NCBI RefSeq assembly: GCF_000317535.1
Contig: NC_019757.1
Location: forward strand, 3,364,501-3,428,500
Direction of reading: 5' to 3'
DNA: 64,000 nt
Source of the DNA: Cylindrospermum stagnale PCC 7417
GTDB lineage: Bacteria > Cyanobacteriota > Cyanobacteriia > Cyanobacteriales > Nostocaceae
Shown here: positions 17,118 through 22,862 of the stretch, piece after piece
Position numbering within the stretch: position 1 is the stretch's first letter
Layout: the number at the start of each line of letters is the position of its first letter
Translations under genes and position numbers: made by a program
Notes under the pieces: generated by a model
Told to the model about the DNA's origin: nothing
Database searches by the model: none
What the model saw: the letters and a program-made list of their open reading frames with translations, nothing else

Positions 17118-18425
17118 TTATTTGTACATTGTCATAATTTGCCTCGTTATCAGACCTAAGGCAATTGCAATCACCACAATTAGTGTCACTTTACCACCAG
17201 GAACCAGTGGTTGATTTATCCCATTGGTGAGTTCTTGTGCTTGACGTTGCTTCCAACTCATCAATGCTGGAATAATCCCACCTAAAATAGAGATACTTAA
17301 AGTTCCCGTGTAATCTAGAGCAGTAAAAAAGATGCTGGGATTGAGCGTTCCCAGACTCATTGGTGGGAACAAAATCAGTGAATAGAGGGGTAGACGAGAA
17401 AGTCCACCTTGTGTAAGTAGGGAGATATCTTTGAAGAAATCTAGTAACCCATAAACAAATCCAATGAAGGATGTAGCGATCGCAAATTCTGAGAAAATTG
17501 AGACTAACACGCCTAACAATTCTCCTGCACCACCCGTTCGCAGAACTTGCAAAGGGTCAAAAACAGTTGCACCAACTGATGCCAGCTTTAGCATATCGGG
17601 ACTAACGCTTCCCAAAATCACAGCATTCCATGCCAAGAACATAATTAAGGGAATCAGGGAACCAATGACGATAGACTGACGAATCTTGTGAACATCTCCT
17701 TCCAGTTGAGTCACAACCACCGGCACAACATTTTGGTAGAACAACGCTACACACATCACAGAAACGGCACTACCCAAAGCAGTCCAGTCTTGAAATAAGA
17801 TTTGGGCGCTCTTAACTTGCCCTCCTCCCAGTAACAATAGTCCTAAGAAGGAAACAATGACAATGGCAACAAAGGCGCTGTTTAACTTTTGAATAAACCT
17901 TTCTCGCCCAAGATACATAATGCCGCCAAACAACAGCGTGAAAGTCGTTGTTCCCACCCATGTAGGTAAAACGTTCTCCATACCCAAGATTTTAGCGATC
18001 GCAGATATTAGAATATCTCCACCTTGGGTGATGTATGCCACTAACAAGGCATAGTGCATAAATAGATATGCACCACCGGCAATTCTTGCTCCCAGCTTAC
18101 CCAGCGTCTTCTCAACAACTACCAACAAACCTACACTCGGACGTCCTTCCAGACGCATCGCGTTCAAAGTCACTTCTGCAATCAACAAACCTGAAACTAA
18201 AGCGTAAAGCCAAACAGCAATCAGCAGGGCGGTAGATGGCAGCACACCAGACGGTAGAGTCACCGCAGGTAAGGCAAGAATACCAGCCCCAACAGTGGTT
18301 CCCGCAATCAGTGCCGTACTCCCTAATACACTGCCTGGTTGATGATTTAGCTGGTTTCCATCAAATTCCAGGTGAGAAAATAAGCGAGTTACTTCGTTTT
18401 GATCTGATTTGAGAACAGTCTTCAT
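17118..18425 (-). CDS. Aromatic (tyrosine/tryptophan) amino-acid permease, HAAAP family
   Basis: About 435 residues from the ATG at 18425; a GTG at 18464 would add 13 residues, and neither start has a clear ribosome-binding site. Eleven or so hydrophobic segments begin with GSVLGSTALIAGTTVGAGIL, the family signature of TyrP/Mtr-type proton-coupled transporters (IxGTTIGAGML). Substrate choice among Tyr, Trp or other amino acids cannot be read from sequence. It is transcribed from between the tRNA array and kptA, 45 bp upstream of kptA, so the two could be cotranscribed. Confidence 0.85.
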   Translation of the reverse strand: MKTVLKSDQNEVTRLFSHLEFDGNQLNHQPGSVLGSTALIAGTTVGAGILALPAVTLPSGVLPSTALLIAVWLYALVSGLLIAEVTLNAMRLEGRPSVGLLVVVEKTLGKLGARIAGGAYLFMHYALLVAYITQGGDILISAIAKILGMENVLPTWVGTTTFTLLFGGIMYLGRERFIQKLNSAFVAIVIVSFLGLLLLGGGQVKSAQILFQDWTALGSAVSVMCVALFYQNVVPVVVTQLEGDVHKIRQSIVIGSLIPLIMFLAWNAVILGSVSPDMLKLASVGATVFDPLQVLRTGGAGELLGVLVSIFSEFAIATSFIGFVYGLLDFFKDISLLTQGGLSRLPLYSLILFPPMSLGTLNPSIFFTALDYTGTLSISILGGIIPALMSWKQRQAQELTNGINQPLVPGGKVTLIVVIAIALGLITRQIMTMYK

Positions 18426-18615
18426 AGATGTTGGTGCCAAAACACGTGCCCAAAGTGAGGACACAATATTAACTTATATAACTAAGTATAACAAACTTCC
18501 TCGATTTACTGAATTTTTCAGCTACAAGCTAGTTCTAGCGGCAAATTACGCTATGATAGATGCCACTTTCTCATCTCGAAAATTAGTGGCGATCGCTCCC
18601 GTTTTTAGTAGATAG

Positions 18616-18687
18616 TGGGTGATAGAGGAGTCGAACCTCTCTAGTGCGGATTAAAAGTCCACTGCATAGCCGCTTTGCTAACCACCC
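18616..18687 (-). tRNA. tRNA-Lys (TTT)
   Basis: Last unit of the minus-strand array. Acceptor GGGTGGT pairs with ATCACCC; anticodon loop CTTTTAA gives TTT. T-loop TTCGACT, discriminator A, CCA not encoded. It is 72 nt and looks intact. Confidence 0.85.
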
Positions 18688-18781
18688 ATTAATTAAACAG
18701 TAAATACACTGGGAAGGTACTGCCCCTTCTACAACACAGTTATCGGCTGTGTGCGTCGCTATCCCGCCTCCAGTGCATAAA

Positions 18782-18864
18782 AGGAAGATGGAGGAATCGA
18801 ACCCCTACAGTTGCCTATACCCTGGTTTTCAAGACCAGTTGCCGTCCATTCAGCGGCATCTTCC
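18782..18864 (-). tRNA. tRNA-Ser (TGA), irregular
   Basis: Class II with a long variable arm. Anticodon stem CTGGT/ACCAG, loop CTTGAAA, anticodon TGA. Acceptor GGAAGAT/ATCTTCC. The connector between acceptor and D-stem appears one base short, and the discriminator would be T rather than the usual G, so function is doubtful. Confidence 0.75.
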
Positions 18865-18871
18865 ATTCAGG

Positions 18872-18946
18872 GGTGTCTGACGGGACTTGAACCCGCTATA
18901 ACTGGTTCCACAAACCAGCGCCGCGACCACTTTGGCCTCAAACACC
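18872..18946 (-). tRNA. tRNA-His (GTG)
   Basis: Loop TTGTGGA gives GTG. The 5' end GGTGTTTG with 3' CAGACACC provides the G-1:C73 pair required by HisRS. It looks intact; a MITE-like element sits immediately upstream (higher coordinates). Confidence 0.85.
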
Positions 18947-18954
18947 ACAGTCAC

Positions 18955-19093
18955 TATGGTTCGGTTAACGTTTGAATCTATCGAAGCTCCCCCCAAGACC
19001 GCGCTGGCTCCCCTTAAACAGGGGGGCTTTTAAGGCTCCTTTACCCCCTTTTTAAGGGGTCGCCGCAGGCGGGGGGATCTTATCCGAACCGTA
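18955..19093. mobile_element. MITE-like element, family C, inside the tRNA array
   Basis: Ends TATGGTTCGGTTA (18955-18967) and TATCCGAACCGTA (19081-19093) are near-perfect inverted repeats. The interior has C-tract/G-tract inverted repeats like families A and B. A 10-bp direct repeat ACACCACAGT flanks it (18942-18951 and 19097-19106), possibly a target duplication copied from the 5' end of tRNA-His. Confidence 0.7.
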
Positions 19094-19105
19094 TTGACAC
19101 CACAG

Positions 19106-19179
19106 TGGAATCAATGGGAATTGAACCCATAACCTCCTGCTTGCAAGGCAGGCGCTCTAGCCATTTGAGCTATGACCCC
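19106..19179 (-). tRNA. tRNA-Ala (TGC)
   Basis: Stem CCTGC/GGCAGG region, loop CTTGCAA, anticodon TGC. Acceptor GGGGTCA pairs with TGATTCC including G3:U70, the alanine identity element. Discriminator A. It looks intact. Confidence 0.85.
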
Positions 19180-19187
19180 ATATTTGG

Positions 19188-19261
19188 TGGATACTGATCG
19201 GACTTGAACCGATATCTTTCTAACTGCCAGTTAGATGCTTTGCCAATTAAGCTACAGACCC
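19188..19261 (-). tRNA. tRNA-Ala (GGC), acceptor stem with one-base bulge
   Basis: Stem TCTAA/TTAGA, loop CTGGCAG, anticodon GGC. Acceptor GGGTCTG pairs with CAG-T-ATCC only if one T is bulged; that pairing gives G3:U70 and discriminator A followed by an encoded CCA (19185-19187). The extra base suggests decay. Confidence 0.7.
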
Positions 19262-19266
19262 ATAAG

Positions 19267-19339
19267 CGAGAGTGGTAGGATTCAAACCTACAACCATCGA
19301 GGTAGAAACTCGAGGCTCTATTCATTGAGCTACACTCCC
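19267..19339 (-). tRNA. tRNA-Arg (TCT)
   Basis: Stem TCGAG/CTCGA, loop TTTCTAC, anticodon TCT. Acceptor GGGAGTG/CACTCTC, discriminator G. It looks intact. Confidence 0.85.
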
Positions 19340-19347
19340 ATATTTGG

Positions 19348-19393
19348 TAGTCCTTACAGGATTTGTTCGCTCTTCCCCTTGAGCTACAGGACT
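19348..19393 (-). pseudogene. Truncated tRNA lacking the anticodon arm
   Basis: Only 46 nt. Acceptor AGTCCTG with 3' AAGGACT, discriminator A and an encoded CCA; a complete D-arm (GCTCAAGGGGAAGAGC); then the 3' half of the T-arm (CAAATCCTG). The anticodon arm, variable loop and 5' T-stem are deleted (about 28 nt), so the identity is lost. Confidence 0.85.
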
Positions 19394-19398
19394 AAACA

Positions 19399-19469
19399 AG
19401 CGAATGACGAGATTTGAACTCGTACCAAGAGGTTGGAAGCCTCACATGCTGCCGTTACACTACACTCGC
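19399..19469 (-). tRNA. tRNA-Gly (TCC)
   Basis: Stem TGAGG/CCTCT, loop CTTCCAA, anticodon TCC. Acceptor GCGAGTG/CATTCGC, discriminator T as usual for bacterial Gly. It looks intact. Confidence 0.87.
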
Positions 19470-19476
19470 ATTTTGA

Positions 19477-19549
19477 AGCTGGTGACAGAAGTTGAATCTG
19501 CAACCTACTGATTACAAATCAGTTGCTCTGCCAATTGAGCTACACCAGC
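19477..19549 (-). tRNA. tRNA-Thr (TGT)
   Basis: Stem ACTGA/TCAGT, loop TTTGTAA, anticodon TGT. Acceptor GCTGGTG/CACCAGC. It looks intact. Confidence 0.87.
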
Positions 19550-19560
19550 AATAATTTTGG

Positions 19561-19634
19561 TGACGGGGGCAGGAGTTGCACCTGCCGATGTAAGGCTTAT
19601 GAGACCTTCAAGCCACTCTTGCTTCATCCCCGCA
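19561..19634 (-). tRNA. tRNA with CAT anticodon (Met-like), non-canonical
   Basis: Loop CTCATAA gives CAT. Acceptor TGCGGGG/CCCCGTC has a T1xC72 mismatch like initiator tRNAs, but the anticodon stem AAGGT/GCCTT lacks the initiator GGG:CCC pairs. The T-loop starts TGC instead of TTC. CCA is encoded at 19558-19560. It could be Met or a lysidine-dependent Ile. Confidence 0.7.
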
Positions 19635-19644
19635 TATCACCAAA

Positions 19645-19719
19645 TACCCCTGACTGGACTTGAACCAGTAACCTCTTCGTTCTAAGCGAAGCGCCTCGTG
19701 CCAATTGGGCTACAGGGGC
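19645..19719 (-). tRNA. tRNA with TAG (Leu) anticodon on a class I body
   Basis: Stem CTTCG/CGAAG, 7-base loop CTTAGAA, anticodon TAG reading CUA. Acceptor GCCCCTG/CAGGGGT, discriminator A. The variable loop is five bases (AGGTT), whereas normal tRNA-Leu is class II with a long arm. Confidence 0.8.
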
Positions 19720-19723
19720 AAAG

Positions 19724-19796
19724 TCGGAGTGACAGGGATCGAACCTGTGACATCCTGCTCCCAAAGCAGGCGCGCTGCCATCTGCGCTACACCCCG
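19724..19796 (-). tRNA. tRNA-Pro (TGG)
   Basis: Stem CCTGC/GCAGG, loop TTTGGGA, anticodon TGG. Acceptor CGGGGTG/CACTCCG, discriminator A. It looks intact. Confidence 0.88.
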
Positions 19797-19800
19797 TTGA

Positions 19801-19876
19801 TACTCCTGGTGGGAGTCGAACCCACACATAAACCGTGTTTAAGACGGCCGCCTCATGCCAATTGGGCTACAGGAGC
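19801..19876 (-). tRNA. tRNA with TAA (Leu) anticodon on a class I body
   Basis: Stem GCCGT/ACGGT, loop CTTAAAC, anticodon TAA. Acceptor GCTCCTG/CAGGAGT, discriminator A, short variable loop. It has no group I intron, unlike the usual cyanobacterial tRNA-Leu(UAA). The body is nearly the same as the neighbouring TAG and CAA genes. Confidence 0.8.
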
Positions 19877-19885
19877 AAGTTTTGG

Positions 19886-19960
19886 TACTCCTGGTGAGAC
19901 TCGAACTCACAACCTACTGATTTTGAATCAGTCGCCTCGTACCAATTGGGCTACAGGAGC
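19886..19960 (-). tRNA. tRNA with CAA (Leu) anticodon on a class I body
   Basis: Stem ACTGA/TCAGT, loop TTCAAAA, anticodon CAA. Same acceptor GCTCCTG/CAGGAGT and D-arm (GCCCAATTGGTACGAGGC) as the TAA gene, so a recent duplication with anticodon-arm divergence. Short variable loop. Confidence 0.8.
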
Positions 19961-19979
19961 ATATATAAATTGAAATTGG

Positions 19980-20052
19980 CTGCCCTGCCTGGGTTTGAAC
20001 CAGGAATCTTCCCGTTCAAAGCGGGAGATGTTGCCAATTACACCACAGAGCA
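19980..20052 (-). tRNA. tRNA-Gln (TTG)
   Basis: Stem TCCCG/CGGGA, loop CTTTGAA, anticodon TTG. Acceptor TGCTCTG/CAGGGCA, discriminator G, CCA encoded at 19977-19979. It looks intact. Confidence 0.85.
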
Positions 20053-20060
20053 ATAAATGG

Positions 20061-20134
20061 ATGCCGGAGTTGGGGTTGAACCAACCTCTCTATCGTTCAG
20101 AGCGACAGCGACTTACCTAATCGTCCATCCGGCA
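20061..20134 (-). tRNA. tRNA-Gln (CTG)
   Basis: Stem TGTCG/CGATA, loop CTCTGAA, anticodon CTG. Acceptor TGCCGGA/TCCGGCA is perfect; discriminator T; CCA encoded at 20058-20060. The T discriminator is unusual for Gln. Confidence 0.75.
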
Positions 20135-20142
20135 ATAAATGG

Positions 20143-20215
20143 CTGCCTCAGTAGGATTTGAACCTACAACCGCGCAGTTAACAGCTGCTTGCTCTACCAA
20201 TTGAGCTATGAGGCA
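20143..20215 (-). tRNA. tRNA-Asn (GTT)
   Basis: Loop CTGTTAA, anticodon GTT. Acceptor TGCCTCA/TGAGGCA, discriminator G, CCA encoded at 20140-20142. It looks intact. Confidence 0.87.
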
Positions 20216-20221
20216 ATGAAG

Positions 20222-20296
20222 TCCCCCAGGTCAGAATTGAACTGACGACCTCCTGTTCTTCAAACAGGCGCTAACTACCAACTGAGCTACCGGGGG
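20222..20296 (-). tRNA. tRNA-Phe (GAA)
   Basis: Stem CCTGT/ACAGG, loop TTGAAGA, anticodon GAA. Acceptor CCCCCGG/CTGGGGG, discriminator A. It looks intact. Confidence 0.87.
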
Positions 20297-20302
20297 ATAA
20301 AA

Positions 20303-20391
20303 CGGAGAGGACAGGATTTGAACCTGCGACGGATGTTAAAACCCGTTTCCTCTTAGCAGGAGGACGCTTTGAGCCACTCAGCCACCTCTCC
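20303..20391 (-). tRNA. tRNA-Ser (GCT)
   Basis: Class II, 89 nt. Stem TCCTC/GAGGA, loop CTGCTAA, anticodon GCT. Acceptor GGAGAGG/CCTCTCC, discriminator G. It looks intact. Confidence 0.88.
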
Positions 20392-20395
20392 ACAG

Positions 20396-20476
20396 TGGGT
20401 TGGGTAGGAATTGAACCTACAACCAATAAAGGACACTTTTACAGAGTGCTGCCTACACCATTAGGCGAGCCAACCC
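20396..20476 (-). tRNA. tRNA-Tyr (GTA)
   Basis: Class II as in bacteria. Stem GCACT/AGTGT, loop CTGTAAA, anticodon GTA. Acceptor GGGTTGG/CCAACCC, discriminator A. It looks intact. Confidence 0.88.
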
Positions 20477-20483
20477 AGAACCA

Positions 20484-20556
20484 TAGCCCCAACGGGAATC
20501 GAACCCGTGTTAACCAATCGAAAGCTGGTTGTCCTTGACCGCTAGACGATGGGGCC
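20484..20556 (-). tRNA. tRNA-Glu (TTC), array copy
   Basis: Stem ACCAG/TTGGT, loop CTTTCGA, anticodon TTC. Acceptor GGCCCCA/TGGGGCT, discriminator A. It differs from the single tRNA-Glu(TTC) at 29376-29448, which has the more canonical GCCCCCA acceptor. Confidence 0.85.
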
Positions 20557-20562
20557 AAATAA

Positions 20563-20660
20563 CGCAGGGACTAGGATTTGTAGACGCGGAGCGGCTTCCC
20601 GTAGGGTATCTAAAACTAACGGTTTTGGAGACCGTGATGTTGCCGTTACACTATCCCTGC
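20563..20660 (-). pseudogene. tRNA-Trp (CCA) interrupted in the T-loop by a small dispersed repeat
   Basis: Stem ACGGT/ACCGT, loop CTCCAAA, anticodon CCA; perfect acceptor GCAGGGA/TCCCTGC, discriminator G. The unit is 98 nt instead of ~73 because about 25 nt (plus-strand 20581-20608, containing GCGGAGCGGCTTCCCGTAG) sits in the T-loop. The insert looks like the 21-27 bp mobile small dispersed repeats of Nostoc. Normal T-loop contacts are impossible. Confidence 0.85.
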
Positions 20661-20666
20661 ATTTGG

Positions 20667-20737
20667 TGGCAGCGGTGGGATTTGCACCCACATCACCCAG
20701 GTTATGAGCCTGGTGCTTTGCATTAAGCTACGCTGCG
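20667..20737 (-). tRNA. tRNA with CAT anticodon (Met/initiator-like), non-canonical
   Basis: Stem CCAGG/CCTGG, loop CTCATAA, anticodon CAT. Acceptor CGCAGCG/CGCTGCC leaves C1xC72 unpaired, the initiator hallmark. The T-loop is TGCAAAT rather than TTCAAAT. CCA is encoded at 20664-20666. 71 nt. Confidence 0.72.
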
Positions 20738-20746
20738 TTATCACCA

Positions 20747-20821
20747 AGGCTGAGGTGGGATTTGAACCCACGAACAATTAGTTTTGCAGACTAATGCCTT
20801 CGACCACTTGGCTACTCAGCC
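20747..20821 (-). tRNA. tRNA-Cys (GCA)
   Basis: Stem TTAGT/ACTAA, loop CTGCAAA, anticodon GCA. Acceptor GGCTGAG/CTCAGCC, discriminator T as required by CysRS. It looks intact. Confidence 0.88.
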
Positions 20822-20827
20822 ATTTGG

Positions 20828-20959
20828 TAGTCCTGACGAGATTTGCACTCGCAATCTTCAGCTTGAGAGGCTAACCGGATTTTAGATTTTGGGTTTTAGA
20901 TTAAAAGAATATCCAAAATCCAAAATTGATTGACGGCTTTACTCTTTGCCGACAGGACT
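20828..20959 (-). pseudogene. tRNA-Glu (CTC)-like gene interrupted by a ~58-nt AT-rich repeat
   Basis: 5' half: acceptor AGTCCTG and D-arm CGGC-AAAGAGTAAA-GCCG. 3' half: anticodon stem TTAGC/GCTGA with loop CTCTCAA (CTC), T-arm GCGAG-TGCAAAT-CTCGT and CAGGACT + A with encoded CCA. Between the D-stem and the anticodon stem is an AT-rich insert of WGGATTTTGGATT type (plus ~20876-20932) able to fold on itself. It has no intron-like features. Confidence 0.75.
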
Positions 20960-20963
20960 ATCA

Positions 20964-21059
20964 CGGGAGTAACGAGAATTGTTCGCGTAGCGTGCCGTAG
21001 GCATACTCGCAACCTTTCGCTCGACAGGCGATTGCTCTAACCAATTGAGCTATACCCCC
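20964..21059 (-). pseudogene. tRNA-Asp (GTC) interrupted in the T-loop by a small dispersed repeat; first unit of the array
   Basis: Loop CTGTCGA, anticodon GTC; acceptor GGGGGTA/TACTCCC, discriminator G. The unit is 96 nt because ~23 nt (plus-strand 20981-21005, GTTCGCGTAGCGTGCCGTAG and following bases) splits the T-loop between GCGAG and CTCGT. Same insertion position as in tRNA-Trp, with a different repeat sequence. Confidence 0.85.
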
Positions 21060-21556
21060 ATGTTTGATATCTGTGCCTAAAGTTTTAGGGATTTGGGCAC
21101 AGATGTTTGGTGAATTTGCCCATTTCTTATTCAGTTTTCAAGGTTCGGAAGATTTACTTTTAACTTTGAGAAATCATTTAGAAAAACAACCGACGATCAA
21201 GGTAATAAACTTGTCGTGTATTACGGATGTACTCTGTGGTTTTTATCTTGGCAAACTTAGAACTTTTCTTGTTCATTGCCTCTACTTCAGATGGTTTGGA
21301 AGTGTGAGGGGTTTTAGTGGGTGGGGAATTTGGTTGATGCCAACGTTTTTCCTTTCTTACCGTGTAGAACATGACTTTTGACTCTTGAGAAGCTTTGTTT
21401 TCCGCTTCATACATATATACTACATAAATACTACAAAAGTGTCAAGGGGTTTGAGAGAAAAAAAATCAAATTATCGGAAATTGTCTAAAACTGCTTCTGT
21501 ACTTAGCTTTTAACCTGATAATCTCTCGCAAAAGTCAAACTACAGCTTATGATTAT
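21060..21556. other. Leader/promoter region of the tRNA array
   Basis: A hairpin ATCTGTGCC (21069-21077) / GGCACAGAT (21096-21104) lies just before the first tRNA. The strong promoter at 21417-21445 points into the array across a ~350-nt leader. A 64-78 codon minus-strand ORF (21178-21414, ends LDRRLFF) lies in the leader; it is Lys/Ser/Thr-rich, has no ribosome-binding site and I do not call it. Confidence 0.55.
21417..21445 (-). promoter_or_regulatory. Consensus sigma70-type promoter of the tRNA array with TGTAGTAT direct repeats
   Basis: Minus strand: -35 TTGACA (21440-21445), exactly 17 bp spacer (21423-21439), -10 TAGTAT (21417-21422). Two copies of TGTAGTAT (21428-21435, 21417-21424) are spaced 11 bp, one turn of the helix, so a regulator could bind both on one face over the -10. 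The predicted transcript would start near 21410 and run through all tRNAs. Confidence 0.65.
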
Positions 21557-22420
21557 GTGAGTCTTTGGAAACCTGATTTGACAGACAACCACCTTCAGCG
21601 ACAAAAGATTCTTGGTGTTGTCGCGATCGCCTTTTTTGTAACCGCTTGTAGTATTGCCCCAGGCTCGCCCTTAAAAAAACAGCCTAAAAGCGAACTCAAT
21701 TCGGTATCTATTCCCGAAAATCCGGCAACAAACCAAGTTAACCCTCAATCACAGCCAGTAGCCAAAGTAGAAAACCTCGCTTTTAGCGTCCCAGGTAAAT
21801 TTCAGGGAAAAACCGTTTATCAAGTACAACCCAGCAATAGCGATAAAGTGATCGCCCTGACTATTGATGATGGACCTTGGCCGAAAACAACCTTAGAAAT
21901 GTTGGATATACTCAAACAAAATGACGTTAAGGCGACATTTTTTTGGGTAGGGAGTGCCTTAGAAGCACATCCAGAAATTGCTAAACGAGTTGTAGCTGAG
22001 GGTCATGCCATTGGCAACCATACTTGGCATCATTGGTATCGAAAGATGGATGAAGCCACAGCGAAGAGTGAAATTGAGCGCACGGCTCAACTGATCTACA
22101 AAACTACAGGCGTAAAAACATCTTTGTTTCGTCCTCCTGGCGGCTTTTTAAACAACGGATTAGCCGCTTATGCCAAAAGCCAGAAACAATCTGTAGTTAT
22201 GTGGTCTTTGACTTCAGCCGATACAGATCCGCATGCGAAACCACAGGCATTTGTGAATAATGTCCTCAAAGGCGCAAAACCAGGTGCTATTGTGTTAATG
22301 CACGATGGCGGTGGCGATCGCTATAGAACGGTAAAAGCATTGCCAGAAATGATCAGTGGACTCAAACAGCAAGGCTATCGATTTGTCACAGTTCCCCAAC
22401 TACTATCCATGGAAAACTAA
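21557..22420 (+). CDS. Polysaccharide deacetylase (NodB homology), lipoprotein
   Basis: 287 residues, start GTG at 21557 (the overlapping ATGs at 21549 and 21555 run into TGA). The N-terminus has VVAIAFFVTACS, a lipobox with the lipidation Cys near residue 30, so it is probably membrane-anchored outside the cytoplasm. The NodB domain (about 90-280) shows ALTIDDGPW (catalytic/metal Asp pair), the GNHTWHHW metal His motif, RPPGGF and VLMHDGGGDR. It would N- or O-deacetylate peptidoglycan or exopolysaccharide. Confidence 0.9.
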   Translation: MSLWKPDLTDNHLQRQKILGVVAIAFFVTACSIAPGSPLKKQPKSELNSVSIPENPATNQVNPQSQPVAKVENLAFSVPGKFQGKTVYQVQPSNSDKVIALTIDDGPWPKTTLEMLDILKQNDVKATFFWVGSALEAHPEIAKRVVAEGHAIGNHTWHHWYRKMDEATAKSEIERTAQLIYKTTGVKTSLFRPPGGFLNNGLAAYAKSQKQSVVMWSLTSADTDPHAKPQAFVNNVLKGAKPGAIVLMHDGGGDRYRTVKALPEMISGLKQQGYRFVTVPQLLSMEN

Positions 22421-22453
22421 TGGGTAGGCTGCACACCTAACCCAATAGTCCGA

Positions 22454-22846
22454 TTATTCACTCATTACAGAAGCACTGCTTTCTTGCGCCTCCCGCCAAA
22501 GTTTGTGCAGAAAGAACTCGGTGCGATCGCTCAAAGTAGTGACGAACACACCCACAGCACCCTCATTCGTCTCTGATAACCAAGAACCTTGCAGAGTGAC
22601 TTCCATATATTCAGCATCGCAGGTGGACAGTGCCATGATTTCACTGTCATCTCGCTTCACCCCAACCTTAAGTGTTTCTACTCCTGGTAAATCAACAGGA
22701 AGCAAAAAGGAAGCAGTGCTGGGTTCAATGCAGACACTTTGCCCGACTCGCAGTGCCAAAATCACTCGCTGTGCCACCCATTCTTCCAGCGAATGAGTGA
22801 GACACTCTAAATAAAAGCTCCCTTCGGTGTAAGTTAATTTCAGCAT
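22454..22846 (-). CDS. Conserved-looking hypothetical protein
   Basis: 130 residues, starting MLKLTYTEGSFYLECLTHSLEEWVAQRVILALRVG. I do not recognise the family. It is acidic, mostly beta-strand in appearance and has no signal peptide or membrane span. It lies 16 bp downstream of the HNH gene on the same strand, so the two are probably cotranscribed; that is the only functional hint. Confidence 0.75.
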   Translation of the reverse strand: MLKLTYTEGSFYLECLTHSLEEWVAQRVILALRVGQSVCIEPSTASFLLPVDLPGVETLKVGVKRDDSEIMALSTCDAEYMEVTLQGSWLSETNEGAVGVFVTTLSDRTEFFLHKLWREAQESSASVMSE

Positions 22847-22862
22847 TCCTTATGCTCTCCTG

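Noticed and set aside
19624-19973. Frames of 60-90 codons inside the tRNA array
   Set aside because: The DNA is fully explained by tRNA units on the minus strand.
20876-20932. Insert in the Glu(CTC)-like tRNA as a tRNA intron
   Set aside because: It is placed after the D-arm rather than in the anticodon loop, lacks group I intron or bulge-helix-bulge features and looks like a common Nostoc AT repeat.
21178-21414. 78-codon minus-strand ORF in the leader of the tRNA array
   Set aside because: The first ATG lies upstream of the predicted transcript start, there is no ribosome-binding site and no recognisable family. It is kept only as a note in the leader feature.
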